Shown here piece after piece: positions 1-9,088 of a stretch of DNA of 64,000 nt. Under the pieces are notes generated by a model. The model saw only the letters and a program-made list of their open reading frames with translations. It did not search any database and was not told the DNA's origin. Positions within the stretch are counted from its first letter, which is position 1, and each line of letters opens with the position of its first letter. The stretch covers positions 682,001 to 746,000 of the forward strand of contig NZ_CP124750.1 in NCBI RefSeq assembly GCF_029962605.1, read 5' to 3'. The position numbers and the translations under genes were made by a program. The stretch comes from Serratia sarumanii (GTDB taxonomy: Bacteria > Pseudomonadota > Gammaproteobacteria > Enterobacterales > Enterobacteriaceae).

Positions 1-1
1 G

Positions 2-1003
2 TCGATCGGCAACACCGTCAGCCCGCAGGACGTGATGAACAAGCTGGGCGGCGACATTCTGCGTCTGTGGGTGGCGTCGACCGATTACACCGGCGAGATT
101 GCGGTGTCCGACGAGATCCTCAAGCGTTCCGCCGACTCTTATCGCCGCATCCGCAACACCGCGCGCTTCCTGCTGGCCAACCTGAACGGGTTCGAGCCGA
201 GCACCGATTGCGTGGCGCCGGAAGACATGGTGGTGCTGGATCGCTGGGCGGTCGGCCGTGCGCTGGCGGCGCAGCAGGATATCGAGCAGGCTTACGCCAA
301 CTACGATTTCCATGAAGTGGTGCAGCGTCTGATGCAGTTCTGCTCGGTCGAGATGGGCTCCTTCTACCTGGATATCATCAAGGATCGTCAGTACACCGCG
401 AAGAGCGACAGCGTCGCCCGCCGCAGCTGCCAGACCGCGCTGTATCACATCGTGGAAGCGCTGGTGCGCTGGATGGCGCCGATCATGTCGTTCACTGCGG
501 ACGAGATCTGGGGCTTCATGCCGGGCAAGCGCGCGCAGTACGTGTTCACCGAAGAGTGGTACGACGGCCTGTTCGGGCTGGCGGAAGGCGAGCCGATGAA
601 CGACGCTTTCTGGGCGGAGCTGCTGAAAGTGCGCGGCGAAGTGAACAAGGTGCTGGAGCAGGCGCGTGCCGACAAACGCCTCGGCGGTTCGCTGGAAGCG
701 GCGGTAACGCTGTATGCCGACAGCGAGCTGGCGGCGCGCCTGAACAGCCTGCAGGATGAGCTGCGCTTCGTGCTGCTGACCTCTGCGGCAAGCGTGGCGC
801 CATTGGCGGAGGCGCCGGCCGACGCGCAGGCTTCCGAGCTGCTGAAAGGGCTGAAGATCGCCTTCAGCACGGCACCGGGTGAGAAGTGCCCGCGCTGCTG
901 GCATTACACCACCGATATCGGCCTGGTGGCGGAGCACGCAGACATCTGCGGCCGCTGTGTGAGCAACGTCGCCGGTGACGGCGAGAAGCGTAACTTTGCC
1001 TGA
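2..1003 (+). CDS. ileS: isoleucyl-tRNA synthetase, C-terminal part (5' truncated by window)
   Basis: Class I aminoacyl-tRNA synthetase that charges tRNA-Ile in the cytoplasm. The frame is open from the window edge and starts just after the KMSKS loop (the first residues read [12 protein letters not shown]). It continues through the anticodon-binding helical domain and ends with the C-terminal zinc-binding element: CPRCWHYT and CGRC at about 887-960, then the typical GEKRNFA tail. Only about a third of the usual 938-residue protein is visible. The next gene, lspA, begins 13 bases after the stop, matching the ileS-lspA-fkpB-ispH operon of enterobacteria. Confidence 0.97.
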   Translation, partial: SIGNTVSPQDVMNKLGGDILRLWVASTDYTGEIAVSDEILKRSADSYRRIRNTARFLLANLNGFEPSTDCVAPEDMVVLDRWAVGRALAAQQDIEQAYANYDFHEVVQRLMQFCSVEMGSFYLDIIKDRQYTAKSDSVARRSCQTALYHIVEALVRWMAPIMSFTADEIWGFMPGKRAQYVFTEEWYDGLFGLAEGEPMNDAFWAELLKVRGEVNKVLEQARADKRLGGSLEAAVTLYADSELAARLNSLQDELRFVLLTSAASVAPLAEAPADAQASELLKGLKIAFSTAPGEKCPRCWHYTTDIGLVAEHADICGRCVSNVAGDGEKRNFA

Positions 1004-1016
1004 GAACTCGCGCCTG

Positions 1017-1526
1017 ATGAGTAAATCAATTTGTTCGACCGGCCTGCGTTGGCTGTGGGTTGTGGTGGCGGTGCTGGCGCTGGATTTCGGCAGCAAGCAG
1101 TGGATCCTCGCTAACTTTACGCTGGGGCAGTCCCAGCCGTTGATCCCGTCGTTCAACCTGTTTTACGCGCGCAACTACGGCGCCGCGTTCAGCTTCCTCG
1201 CCGATCACGGCGGCTGGCAGCGCTGGTTCTTCGCCGGCATCGCCATCGCCATCGTTGCGGTGCTGCTGGTGATGATGTACCGCAGTGCGGCGCAGCAGAA
1301 GCTGAACAACATCGCCTACGCCTTTATCATCGGCGGGGCGCTGGGCAATCTGTTCGACCGCCTGTGGCACGGTTTCGTGGTCGATTTCATCGACTTCTAC
1401 GTCGGTGACTGGCACTACCCGACCTTCAATCTGGCGGACAGCTTTATCTGCGTGGGCGCGGCGATGATCGTGCTGGAAGGTTTCCTGTCGCCGGCGAACA
1501 AAAGCGCAAAGAGTAAAGGTGAGTAA
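1017..1526 (+). CDS. lspA: lipoprotein signal peptidase (signal peptidase II)
   Basis: Inner-membrane aspartyl protease that removes signal peptides from diacylglyceryl-prolipoproteins. The 169-residue product has four hydrophobic segments, the [11 protein letters not shown] motif, and the two conserved catalytic regions [19 protein letters not shown] and FNLADS. The start [12 protein letters not shown] is chosen because it matches the E. coli N-terminus; an in-frame ATG at 975 would overlap ileS by nearly 30 bases. The C-terminus is slightly longer than in E. coli. It sits 13 bases after ileS and 1 base before fkpB, so it is cotranscribed. Confidence 0.96.
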   Translation: MSKSICSTGLRWLWVVVAVLALDFGSKQWILANFTLGQSQPLIPSFNLFYARNYGAAFSFLADHGGWQRWFFAGIAIAIVAVLLVMMYRSAAQQKLNNIAYAFIIGGALGNLFDRLWHGFVVDFIDFYVGDWHYPTFNLADSFICVGAAMIVLEGFLSPANKSAKSKGE

Positions 1527-1527
1527 T

Positions 1528-1998
1528 ATGACGGCTCAGGTTATCAGTGACAGCGCGGTGCTGGTTCACTTTACGCTGAAACTGGAAGACGGTTCGACCG
1601 CCGAATCCACCCGCAGCAGCGGCAAGCCGGCGCTGTTCCGCCTCGGGGACGGCAGCCTGTCGGCACCGCTGGAAGCGCAGCTGCTTGGCCTGCGCGCGGG
1701 CGACAAATGCGCCTTTACCCTGCAGCCGGAAGCGGCGTTCGGCGCGGAGAACCCGGATCTGGTTCAGTTCTTCTCGCGCCGCGACTTCGCGGAAACCGGC
1801 GTGCCGGACGTGGGCACCATCATGCTGTTTACCGCCATCGACGGCAGTGAAATGCCGGGCGTGGTGCGCGCGGTGGCGGAAGATTCGATCACCGTCGATT
1901 TCAACCATCCGCTGGCGGGCCATCCGGTGACCTTCGATATCGAAGTGCTGGAGATCGATCCGCAGCAGGAGGAGATGCATGCAAATATTGCTGGCTAA
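1528..1998 (+). CDS. fkpB: FKBP-type peptidyl-prolyl cis-trans isomerase
   Basis: SlyD/FkpB-like cytoplasmic prolyl isomerase of about 156 residues. The FKBP core [12 protein letters not shown]...[18 protein letters not shown] is followed by the insert-in-flap domain and ends in DIEVLEIDP. Two starts are possible: GTG at 1519 (inside lspA) and ATG at 1528. The ATG is preferred because an AAGGTGA ribosome site lies five bases upstream. The gene overlaps ispH by 20 bases, a tightly coupled operon arrangement. Confidence 0.93.
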   Translation: MTAQVISDSAVLVHFTLKLEDGSTAESTRSSGKPALFRLGDGSLSAPLEAQLLGLRAGDKCAFTLQPEAAFGAENPDLVQFFSRRDFAETGVPDVGTIMLFTAIDGSEMPGVVRAVAEDSITVDFNHPLAGHPVTFDIEVLEIDPQQEEMHANIAG

Positions 1999-2932
1999 CC
2001 CGCGCGGCTTCTGCGCCGGGGTTGATCGTGCGATCAGCATCGTGGAACGCGCGCTGGAGCTGTATGGCGCGCCGATCTACGTGCGGCATGAAGTGGTGCA
2101 CAACCGCTACGTGGTCGACAGCCTGCGTGAGCGCGGCGCGGTGTTTATCGAAGAGATCGCGGAAGTGCCGGACGGCTCTATCCTGATCTTCTCGGCGCAC
2201 GGCGTTTCTCAGGCGGTGCGTGCCGAAGCCAAGGCGCGCGATCTGACCATGCTGTTCGACGCCACTTGCCCGCTGGTGACCAAGGTGCATATGGAAGTAG
2301 CGCGCGCCAGCCGCCGCGGCACCGAAGCGATCCTGATCGGCCACGCCGGGCACCCGGAGGTGGAAGGCACCATGGGCCAGTACAGCAACCCGCAGGGTGG
2401 CATGTACCTGGTCGAATCGCCGGAAGACGTGTGGAAGCTGCAGGTGAAAGACGAAAACAACCTGTGCTTCATGACGCAGACCACGCTGTCGGTGGATGAT
2501 ACCTCGGACGTGATCGACGCCTTGCGTCAGCGTTTCCCGAAAATTATCGGGCCACGTAAGGATGATATCTGCTACGCCACCACCAACCGTCAGGAAGCGG
2601 TGCGCAACCTGGCCGGCGATGCGGACGTGGTGCTGGTGGTGGGGTCGAAGAACTCCTCCAACTCCAACCGTCTGGCGGAACTGGCGCAGCGCGTCGGCAA
2701 ACCGGCTTATCTGATCGACTCGGCGGCGGATATTCAGGAAAGCTGGCTGAGCGAAGCGCGCAATATCGGCGTTACCGCCGGCGCCTCGGCACCGGACGTG
2801 CTGGTGCAGGAGGTGATCTCTCGCCTGAAAGCGCTGGGTGGCCTGGACGTGCATGAAATCAGCGGGCGTGAAGAGAACATCGTGTTTGAAGTGCCTAAAG
2901 AGCTGCGCGTGGACGTTCGTCAGATCGACTGA
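1979..2932 (+). CDS. ispH: 4-hydroxy-3-methylbut-2-enyl diphosphate reductase
   Basis: Last enzyme of the MEP isoprenoid pathway. It reduces HMBPP to IPP and DMAPP using a [4Fe-4S] cluster. The three cluster cysteines are visible at residues 12 (RGFC), 97 (DATC) and 198 (DDIC), and the substrate-binding motifs [17 protein letters not shown] and [10 protein letters not shown] are present. At 317 residues it has normal family length. It is the last gene of the ileS operon here, followed at once by an intrinsic terminator. E. coli has rihC next; this window has the isonitrile cluster instead. Confidence 0.97.
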   Translation: MQILLANPRGFCAGVDRAISIVERALELYGAPIYVRHEVVHNRYVVDSLRERGAVFIEEIAEVPDGSILIFSAHGVSQAVRAEAKARDLTMLFDATCPLVTKVHMEVARASRRGTEAILIGHAGHPEVEGTMGQYSNPQGGMYLVESPEDVWKLQVKDENNLCFMTQTTLSVDDTSDVIDALRQRFPKIIGPRKDDICYATTNRQEAVRNLAGDADVVLVVGSKNSSNSNRLAELAQRVGKPAYLIDSAADIQESWLSEARNIGVTAGASAPDVLVQEVISRLKALGGLDVHEISGREENIVFEVPKELRVDVRQID

Positions 2933-2950
2933 CATGCGCCGGCGGATGAC

Positions 2951-2980
2951 AACGGGGAGCTTAGGCTTCCCGTTTTTTTT
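2951..2980 (+). terminator. intrinsic terminator of the ileS-ispH operon
   Basis: The stem AACGGGGAGC / GCTTCCCGTT with a short loop is followed by eight T. It sits 18 bases after the ispH stop. Confidence 0.85.
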
Positions 2981-3206
2981 GGAAAGCGCGCCGCGTAAAA
3001 AAATAATATTCCATGCATATTCAAATTTTCTGCTAACTAAAGTCAAATTTATTCTGAGTATTTGAAATAACGTCGATGTGATTAATTATATAGGCTGGCG
3101 AAAAGTCATTAATAAAAATATCATTAGGCTGCAATCTAAATGGGGCCCGGTGTTGGCAAGGTGATTACAATAATTACAATAATAGATGTTGCAGATGTTT
3201 CTTATT

Positions 3207-4133
3207 TTATTCCTGCCGAATATGTTCTACGGGGCTTAATCCCTTCTCCTGCAAATAGAGTTTCATATGTTCAAGCAATCGTCTGACTTTTAATGGCTGG
3301 ATCTCCCTGCGCGGCATAATGGCATAGCAATTAATTTCCGGTAACCGCCAATCGGGCAATATTTCAATCAGCTCGCCGCTGCGCAATTCACGTTCAACGT
3401 TGGCGAAGAAATTGCGAATGATACCCTTGCCGGTCAGCGCCAACTCCTTCATCGCCATACCGCTGTTGGTGAACAAGCGCCCGGTCATACGCATGCGGTG
3501 TTCACCGCCGTTGCGATGGATCAGGCGGACAAACTGCGGGTTGCCGAGCGGCGTAAAGGTGACCCATTGGTGGTGCGTCAGCGCCTGTGGCGAATCCGGC
3601 ACGCCGTGATGCGCCAGGTAGGCCGGCGAGGCGCACAGCACTTCGCGGCAGCGCGCCAGCCGCGTGGAAACGTAGCTGGAGTCGGCCAGCACGCCGCCGC
3701 GTATCGCCAGATCGATGCGCTGCGTGATGAGATCTATCTTCTCATCGTGAATTTCCAGCCGCAGCGTGAGACGGGGATGTTCGTCGAGAAAACTTTGCAG
3801 CGCCGGCACCAGATAGTGAGTGGCGAATTCGGTGGAGGTGGCGACGCGCAGCTCACCGACCAGTTCGCCGCGCAGTGCGGCGATCCGTTGTTGGCCACGT
3901 TCGGCGGCGTGGATCATCAGCAGGCAATCTTCATAAAAGCACAATCCGGCTTCGGTCAGACTCAATGAGCGCGTCGAGCGCAGCAGTAATTGAATGCCCA
4001 GATGTTCTTCCAACTGGCGAATATGCTGGCTGACGGCGGAAGTCGTCATGCCCAATTCTTTTGCCGCCATGCTGAATGCGCCGCAATCGACCACTTTTGA
4101 GAAAATGGCCATGCGTTTTAAAATATTGCTCAT
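3207..4133 (-). CDS. LysR-family transcriptional regulator divergent from isonitrile operon
   Basis: A 308-residue LysR-type regulator. The N-terminal winged helix-turn-helix (about residues 5-60) reads FSMAAKELGMTTSAVSQHIRQLEEHLGIQLLLRSTRSLSLTEAG. A periplasmic-binding-protein-like effector domain begins near residue 90 (LRVATSTEFATHYLVPAL). It is transcribed away from the isonitrile synthase gene with 190 AT-rich bases between them, the usual layout for a LysR protein that controls its divergent neighbour. The effector and targets cannot be read from the sequence. I see no match to a named E. coli regulator. Confidence 0.88.
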   Translation of the reverse strand: MSNILKRMAIFSKVVDCGAFSMAAKELGMTTSAVSQHIRQLEEHLGIQLLLRSTRSLSLTEAGLCFYEDCLLMIHAAERGQQRIAALRGELVGELRVATSTEFATHYLVPALQSFLDEHPRLTLRLEIHDEKIDLITQRIDLAIRGGVLADSSYVSTRLARCREVLCASPAYLAHHGVPDSPQALTHHQWVTFTPLGNPQFVRLIHRNGGEHRMRMTGRLFTNSGMAMKELALTGKGIIRNFFANVERELRSGELIEILPDWRLPEINCYAIMPRREIQPLKVRRLLEHMKLYLQEKGLSPVEHIRQE

Positions 4134-4261
4134 AGTTTGTTAAGCACAACTTAACCAAGATTGTGAATTATACGGGCTAATAATATAGCACTATCTCTTC
4201 TATATTGCCTGGAGCACATAAACGCCGGGCTGATTATTATTTCGCAGAGTTTTTTCTCTTT

Positions 4262-4290
4262 TTGATAAATCTTATTGCGCTTATCAATAA
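4262..4290. promoter_or_regulatory. overlapping inverted repeats, candidate regulator operator
   Basis: Two nested dyads lie 34-62 bases before the isonitrile synthase start: TTGATAA (4262-4268) with TTATCAA (4281-4287), and TTATTG (4272-4277) with CAATAA (4285-4290). LysR proteins bind such partly symmetric AT-rich sites in divergent promoters. The assignment is inference. Confidence 0.4.
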
Positions 4291-4323
4291 TGCACCCGCG
4301 CCACATCGCAACAGGAGCTCATT

Positions 4324-5289
4324 GTGGACAGCGCTCAGAAAGAAGAAATATCGTTAAAAATCCTACGTGAATTATTGCAATACCGCCGCCGCTTCCCCGG
4401 CGACGATACCTCGATTGCCGAAGAAGAACGGCGGGTCACTCAGGTGCAATTGCCGCGCATTCGGGCATTCATTGAAAACGAGCAACGTATCGAATTCGTG
4501 CTGCCGGCCTTTCCCACCAAGTCGCCCAACACCAACAAGGTGATCGGCGCGGTGCCGGACATGGCGGAGCGGCTGTCGCTGATCTTCCTCAACTCGCTGT
4601 GCCAGCGCATTCAACTCTATTACCCGCCGGGGGCGCATATCGTTATCTGCTCCGACGGCCACGTGTTCGGCGATCTGATCCGCGTCAGCGATGAAGCGAT
4701 CAACCACTATCAGCGTGAGATTGAAAGCCTGCTGCATGAAGTGGGCGCGACGCACCTGAGCGTGTTCAACCTCGGCGACGTCAAAGGCCTGGCGGAACAT
4801 ACCGATGATTACGATCTGCTGCGCCGGCTGTTGGTGGAGGGCTATGCCGAATCGGAAGAGGCGATCAAGCAACAGCTGATGCAGGACGAACAGGGCCTCT
4901 TGCTGTACCGCGCCATCACGCGCTTCCTGTATGAAGACAGCCAGCTGCCGGGCTACAGCGGTTCCAACGCCGCGCTGCAGAAAGACGCCAAACAACGTGC
5001 CTGCGGCGTGATCCAGCGCAGCTGGGCCTGGGGCAACCTGCTGGCGCAGCATTTTCCGGCGGCGATCCGCCTGTCGATTCACCCGCAGCCGGCCGACAGC
5101 CTGAAAATGGGCATCCACATGATGCCGACCAAAGACGACTGGCTGACGCCGTGGCACGGCGTGGCGGCCAACGTGAACGGCCAGTTCGTGCTGATGAAGC
5201 GTAAAGACGCGCAGAGCCTGGACGGCGAACTGGTGGAGATCCGCGGCACGCCGAGCCATTACCTGATCGAACAACCGCAGATGGCCTGA
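4324..5289 (+). CDS. isonitrile (isocyanide) synthase, PvcA/IsnA family
   Basis: A 321-residue member of the DIT1/PvcA family. These cytosolic enzymes convert the alpha-amino group of tyrosine or tryptophan into an isonitrile, taking the carbon from ribulose 5-phosphate. Family landmarks include ILRELLQYRRR at the N-terminus, LPAFPTKSPNTNKVIGAVPDMAE near residue 60, the YPPGAHIVICSDGHVFGDL block near residue 100, and LSIHPQPADSLKMGIHM near the C-terminus. The start is GTG with an AGGAG site six bases upstream (4313-4317). It is the first gene of a three-gene operon with an oxygenase and a glycosyltransferase, matching isnA of rhabduscin-type clusters. The amino acid substrate, probably tyrosine, is inferred. 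Confidence 0.9.
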   Translation: MDSAQKEEISLKILRELLQYRRRFPGDDTSIAEEERRVTQVQLPRIRAFIENEQRIEFVLPAFPTKSPNTNKVIGAVPDMAERLSLIFLNSLCQRIQLYYPPGAHIVICSDGHVFGDLIRVSDEAINHYQREIESLLHEVGATHLSVFNLGDVKGLAEHTDDYDLLRRLLVEGYAESEEAIKQQLMQDEQGLLLYRAITRFLYEDSQLPGYSGSNAALQKDAKQRACGVIQRSWAWGNLLAQHFPAAIRLSIHPQPADSLKMGIHMMPTKDDWLTPWHGVAANVNGQFVLMKRKDAQSLDGELVEIRGTPSHYLIEQPQMA

Positions 5290-5385
5290 GGCCGTGGCGG
5301 GCTTTTGCGCCCGAAATCCTGGCGGGCGCGTTTTTGACGGCACGTTGCCGTGTGAGCAGCACATTCGATGCAAGGAGAATCACCG

Positions 5386-6249
5386 ATGAACAACCAACCG
5401 CTTAATTGCCATATTCAACCGAATACCCCGTTTGGCGCGATCCTGACGCCGCAGCATCCGGGGCAAAAGATCGGCGAGCTGCCGGTGGCGGCGCTGCGGG
5501 CGCTGGCGCAGGAACACCACTTGCTGGTGCTGCGCGGATTCGACTCGGGTTTCAGCGAGGCGGAAGTTCTGACTCGCTACGCTGAGCAGTGGGGCGAGAT
5601 CATGATGTGGCCGTTCGGCGCGGTGCTGGACGTGAAGGAGCATCCGGACGCCAAGGATCATATCTTCGACAGCAGCTACGTCCCGCTGCACTGGGATGGC
5701 ATGTATAAGCCGACCATCCCCGAGTTCCAGCTGTTCCACTGCGTGGCGGCGCCGTCGCCGGACGAAGGCGGATGCACCACCTTCGTCGACACCACGCGGC
5801 TGTTGGCCAATGCGGACGAAGCGCTGCTGGATCAGTGGCTGTCGATCTCGATCACCTACCGCATCAAGCAAGTGGTGCATTACGGCGGCGAAGTCTGTTC
5901 GCCGCTGGTGGTGCAGCACCCGAACGGCAGGGGCTTAATCATGCGCTACAATGAACCGCCGACGGAAGGAAAAAAATTCCTCAATCAACATGCGCTGGAA
6001 TACCACGGCGTGCCGGAACACCAGCAGGAACAGTTCCACCACACTCTGCAGCAGCACCTGTACGATCCGCGTCACTATTATGCCCACCAATGGCAACAGG
6101 GCGACGTGGTGGTGGCGGACAACTTCTCGCTGCTGCATGGCCGTGAGGGCTTTACCGCCCGTTCCGCGCGTCATTTGCAGCGCGTGCATATTCAGAGCAA
6201 CCCGGTGTGTGCCAATCTGGCGCTGAAGCCGGCCAACGCAGAAGCGTAA
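5386..6249 (+). CDS. Fe(II)/2-oxoglutarate oxygenase, PvcB/IsnB family
   Basis: A TauD/TfdA-type non-heme iron dioxygenase of 287 residues. In isonitrile pathways this partner oxidatively decarboxylates the isocyano acid to a vinyl isonitrile. The iron ligands are visible as H102-W-D104 and H251 (LLHGREGF), with arginines at 262 and 266 that could bind 2-oxoglutarate. The start at 5386 has AAGGAG eight bases upstream; an in-frame ATG at 5368 overlaps that ribosome site and is rejected. It lies 96 bases after the isonitrile synthase and 9 bases before the glycosyltransferase, so the three are probably one transcript. Confidence 0.9.
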   Translation: MNNQPLNCHIQPNTPFGAILTPQHPGQKIGELPVAALRALAQEHHLLVLRGFDSGFSEAEVLTRYAEQWGEIMMWPFGAVLDVKEHPDAKDHIFDSSYVPLHWDGMYKPTIPEFQLFHCVAAPSPDEGGCTTFVDTTRLLANADEALLDQWLSISITYRIKQVVHYGGEVCSPLVVQHPNGRGLIMRYNEPPTEGKKFLNQHALEYHGVPEHQQEQFHHTLQQHLYDPRHYYAHQWQQGDVVVADNFSLLHGREGFTARSARHLQRVHIQSNPVCANLALKPANAEA

Positions 6250-6258
6250 AGGAGCATT

Positions 6259-7533
6259 ATGGCAAGGATACTGATGGCGGCGGTCGCCACTCCGGGGCAC
6301 GTCTACCCGATGTTAGCCATCGCTCGCCACCTGATTGCCCAAGGGCATCAGGTGCGGGTGATGACCGGCGCGCTGTTTCGCGAACGCGCCGAGGCGGCGG
6401 GCGCGAGCTTCGTGCCGTTCGACGCGCAGGTGGATTTCGATTACCGCCACCTGGAAGAGCACTTCCCCGAGCGCGCCGCGCTGCCGCCGGGCAATGCGCA
6501 GATGGCGCTGGCGCTGAAGGATTTCTTCGCCGCGCCGATCCCGTTGCTGGATCGGCAGCTGCGTGCGGCCATCGCCGCCGAAAAGACCGATCTGCTGATG
6601 GTGGAGAACTGCTTCTACGGCGTGCTGCCGCTGCTGCAGTCCGCTGAGCGGCCGCCGGTCTTCGGTATCGGCGTTACGCCGCTGTCGTATTCTTCGCGCG
6701 ATGCTATTTTTTATGGCCCGCGTATCCCGCCGGCGCTGCTGCCGCAGGCGTTGACCCGTGAGCAACTGGTGGATGAGGAAACGCGCGTGCTGATCGATGA
6801 CGTGCAGCAGAGCTTCGATGCGGCGCTGCTGCAGGCGGGCGGGCGGGCGCTGGATCGCCCGTTCACCGACGCGCTGATCGGCGGCTGCGAGCGTTTCCTG
6901 CAGCTGGCTACCACGGCGCTGGAATATGAGCGTGACGATCTGCCGAGCGGCGTGCGATTCGTCGGCCCGCTGCGCAGCGGCGGCCAGCCAGCGGCGGAAG
7001 AGACGCTGTGGGAGGCGGACGATCGTCGGCCGCTGGTGATCGTGTCTCAGGGCACGCTGGCCAATGTCGATCTGCATCAGCTGATCGTGCCGACGCTGCA
7101 AGCGCTGGCGCATCTGCCGGTGCGGGTGCTGGCCACCACCGGCGGACGGGCGACGGAAGGGCTGATGGACGCGCTGCCGGGCAATGCCAGAGTGCGGGAG
7201 TTTATCTCCTTCGAACGCTGGCTGCCGGAGACGGCGCTGCTGATCACCAACGGCGGTTACGGCTCGATCAACTATGCGCTGGACAGCGGCGTGCCGCTGA
7301 TCGTCGCCGGCACCGGCGAGGACAAGCTGGAGGCGGCCGCGCGCGTGGTGGCCGCTGGCTGCGGCATCAGCCTGCACACCAGCACGCCAAGCGCCGAACA
7401 GATCCTGGCGGCGGCGACGCGCATTCTGCAGCAGCCGATCTATCGGCAACGTGCGGCGCTGGTGCGTGAGGACTATGCCCGCCACGACGGGCTGACGGCG
7501 ATCGCCAACGAAGTGGCCGCCATTACCGCCTGA
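6259..7533 (+). CDS. GT1-type glycosyltransferase of the isonitrile operon
   Basis: A 424-residue UGT/MGT-like enzyme with a GT-B fold. The N-terminal acceptor half begins ARILMAAVATPGHVYPMLAIARHLIAQGHQV. The C-terminal nucleotide-sugar half carries the diagnostic block WLPETALLITNGGYGSINYALDSGVPLIVAGTGEDK at about residues 320-360. The histidine common in plant UGTs (THCG) is replaced by NGGYGS, as in many bacterial members. Nine bases after the oxygenase, it most likely glycosylates the phenol of the aryl-vinyl isonitrile, as in rhabduscin and byelyankacin. The sugar donor cannot be read from sequence, and no sugar-biosynthesis gene lies nearby. Confidence 0.88.
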   Translation: MARILMAAVATPGHVYPMLAIARHLIAQGHQVRVMTGALFRERAEAAGASFVPFDAQVDFDYRHLEEHFPERAALPPGNAQMALALKDFFAAPIPLLDRQLRAAIAAEKTDLLMVENCFYGVLPLLQSAERPPVFGIGVTPLSYSSRDAIFYGPRIPPALLPQALTREQLVDEETRVLIDDVQQSFDAALLQAGGRALDRPFTDALIGGCERFLQLATTALEYERDDLPSGVRFVGPLRSGGQPAAEETLWEADDRRPLVIVSQGTLANVDLHQLIVPTLQALAHLPVRVLATTGGRATEGLMDALPGNARVREFISFERWLPETALLITNGGYGSINYALDSGVPLIVAGTGEDKLEAAARVVAAGCGISLHTSTPSAEQILAAATRILQQPIYRQRAALVREDYARHDGLTAIANEVAAITA

Positions 7534-7554
7534 CCTCGCCGTTCTTCCTTCCCC

Positions 7555-7579
7555 AGGCGCCGTTTTCGGCGCCTTTTTT
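7555..7579 (+). terminator. terminator of the isonitrile operon
   Basis: A perfect 8-bp stem AGGCGCCG / CGGCGCCT with a TTTT loop and a run of T. It lies 22 bases after the glycosyltransferase stop. Confidence 0.9.
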
Positions 7580-7766
7580 CCGCATTTTTTTGCCATGGAA
7601 ACTGCATGATTATGTACAATCGTCGCAGGCCGCCAAATCGGTTGAATGTTAATCTCACGACAGCGCCGCTGATGAAAGCGGGGGAATATCATAATTTTCT
7701 AATTATGAAATGAATCCTCTGGCGACGCTGAAGCGGGGCGGTTACCCTGAATCGATAGCCTAATAG

Positions 7767-8618
<852 letters not shown>

Positions 8619-8672
8619 TTGATTTGCATACCATCGTGATGTGGTTGTATTGATCATAATGCTATGATAATC

Positions 8673-8700
8673 GGACAATAAATTTATTGTCCTTTTTTTT
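8673..8700 (+). terminator. intrinsic terminator of dapB
   Basis: The perfect palindrome GGACAATAAATTTATTGTCC is followed by eight T, 55 bases after the dapB stop. Confidence 0.9.
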
Positions 8701-8744
8701 AACATGAAAAATGAAGTGTTGGTGTGTTTTTGTTGTCGTGATTG

Positions 8745-8861
8745 TTATTTATCGATGATTATCTCGCTAATCACTCCGTTTTCATCCACCAGATCCCATT
8801 TCAGCGTCTTTTTAAGCCCATTCTGGCGCCATTTTCCGTCATTCAGCTTCGCAACCGTTTT
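8745..8861 (-). pseudogene. possible C-terminal gene remnant between dapB and carA
   Basis: On the minus strand a start-less frame of about 38 codons runs from just after a TAG (8862-8864) to a TAA (8745-8747). The peptide contains KLNDGKWRQNGLKKTLKW and ends DENGVISEIIIDK. Its charged composition and paired DGKW / DENG turns look protein-like. No start codon or upstream coding sequence is visible, so if real it is a decayed tail. I do not recognise the family. Chance openness is possible. Confidence 0.3.
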
Positions 8862-9040
8862 CTAGCCTCGGTTTTCTGTGTTTTTATCGACGCTCAAGCC
8901 TCATGAGCGCCGAGAACTGCAAAAATAAAACAAAAAACGGCAGTTTGGGTAGACAAGCCGGGCACTCATCATTAAAATGCGCCCAATTTGCCAAAAATTG
9001 GCCTCGCGGACGGTTTTTGCATTGATTTAGATCGCGATAT

Positions 9041-9077
9041 CTGAATTAATATGCAAATATTGTGATTGATTATTCCT
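9041..9077 (+). promoter_or_regulatory. ArgR operator (Arg boxes) at the carA-proximal promoter
   Basis: TGAATTAATATGCA (9042-9055) followed by TGTGATTGATTATTC closely resembles the tandem Arg boxes over the downstream carAB promoter in E. coli, as I recall that sequence. This predicts arginine repression through ArgR. The AT-rich stretch 8870-9040 upstream probably carries the pyrimidine- and purine-responsive promoter, but I cannot assign individual sites. Confidence 0.6.
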
Positions 9078-9088
9078 CGGAGGATGTT

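Noticed and set aside
5368..5385. Upstream ATG for the isonitrile-pathway oxygenase
   Set aside because: The extra six codons consist of the AAGGAG ribosome site that serves the ATG at 5386.
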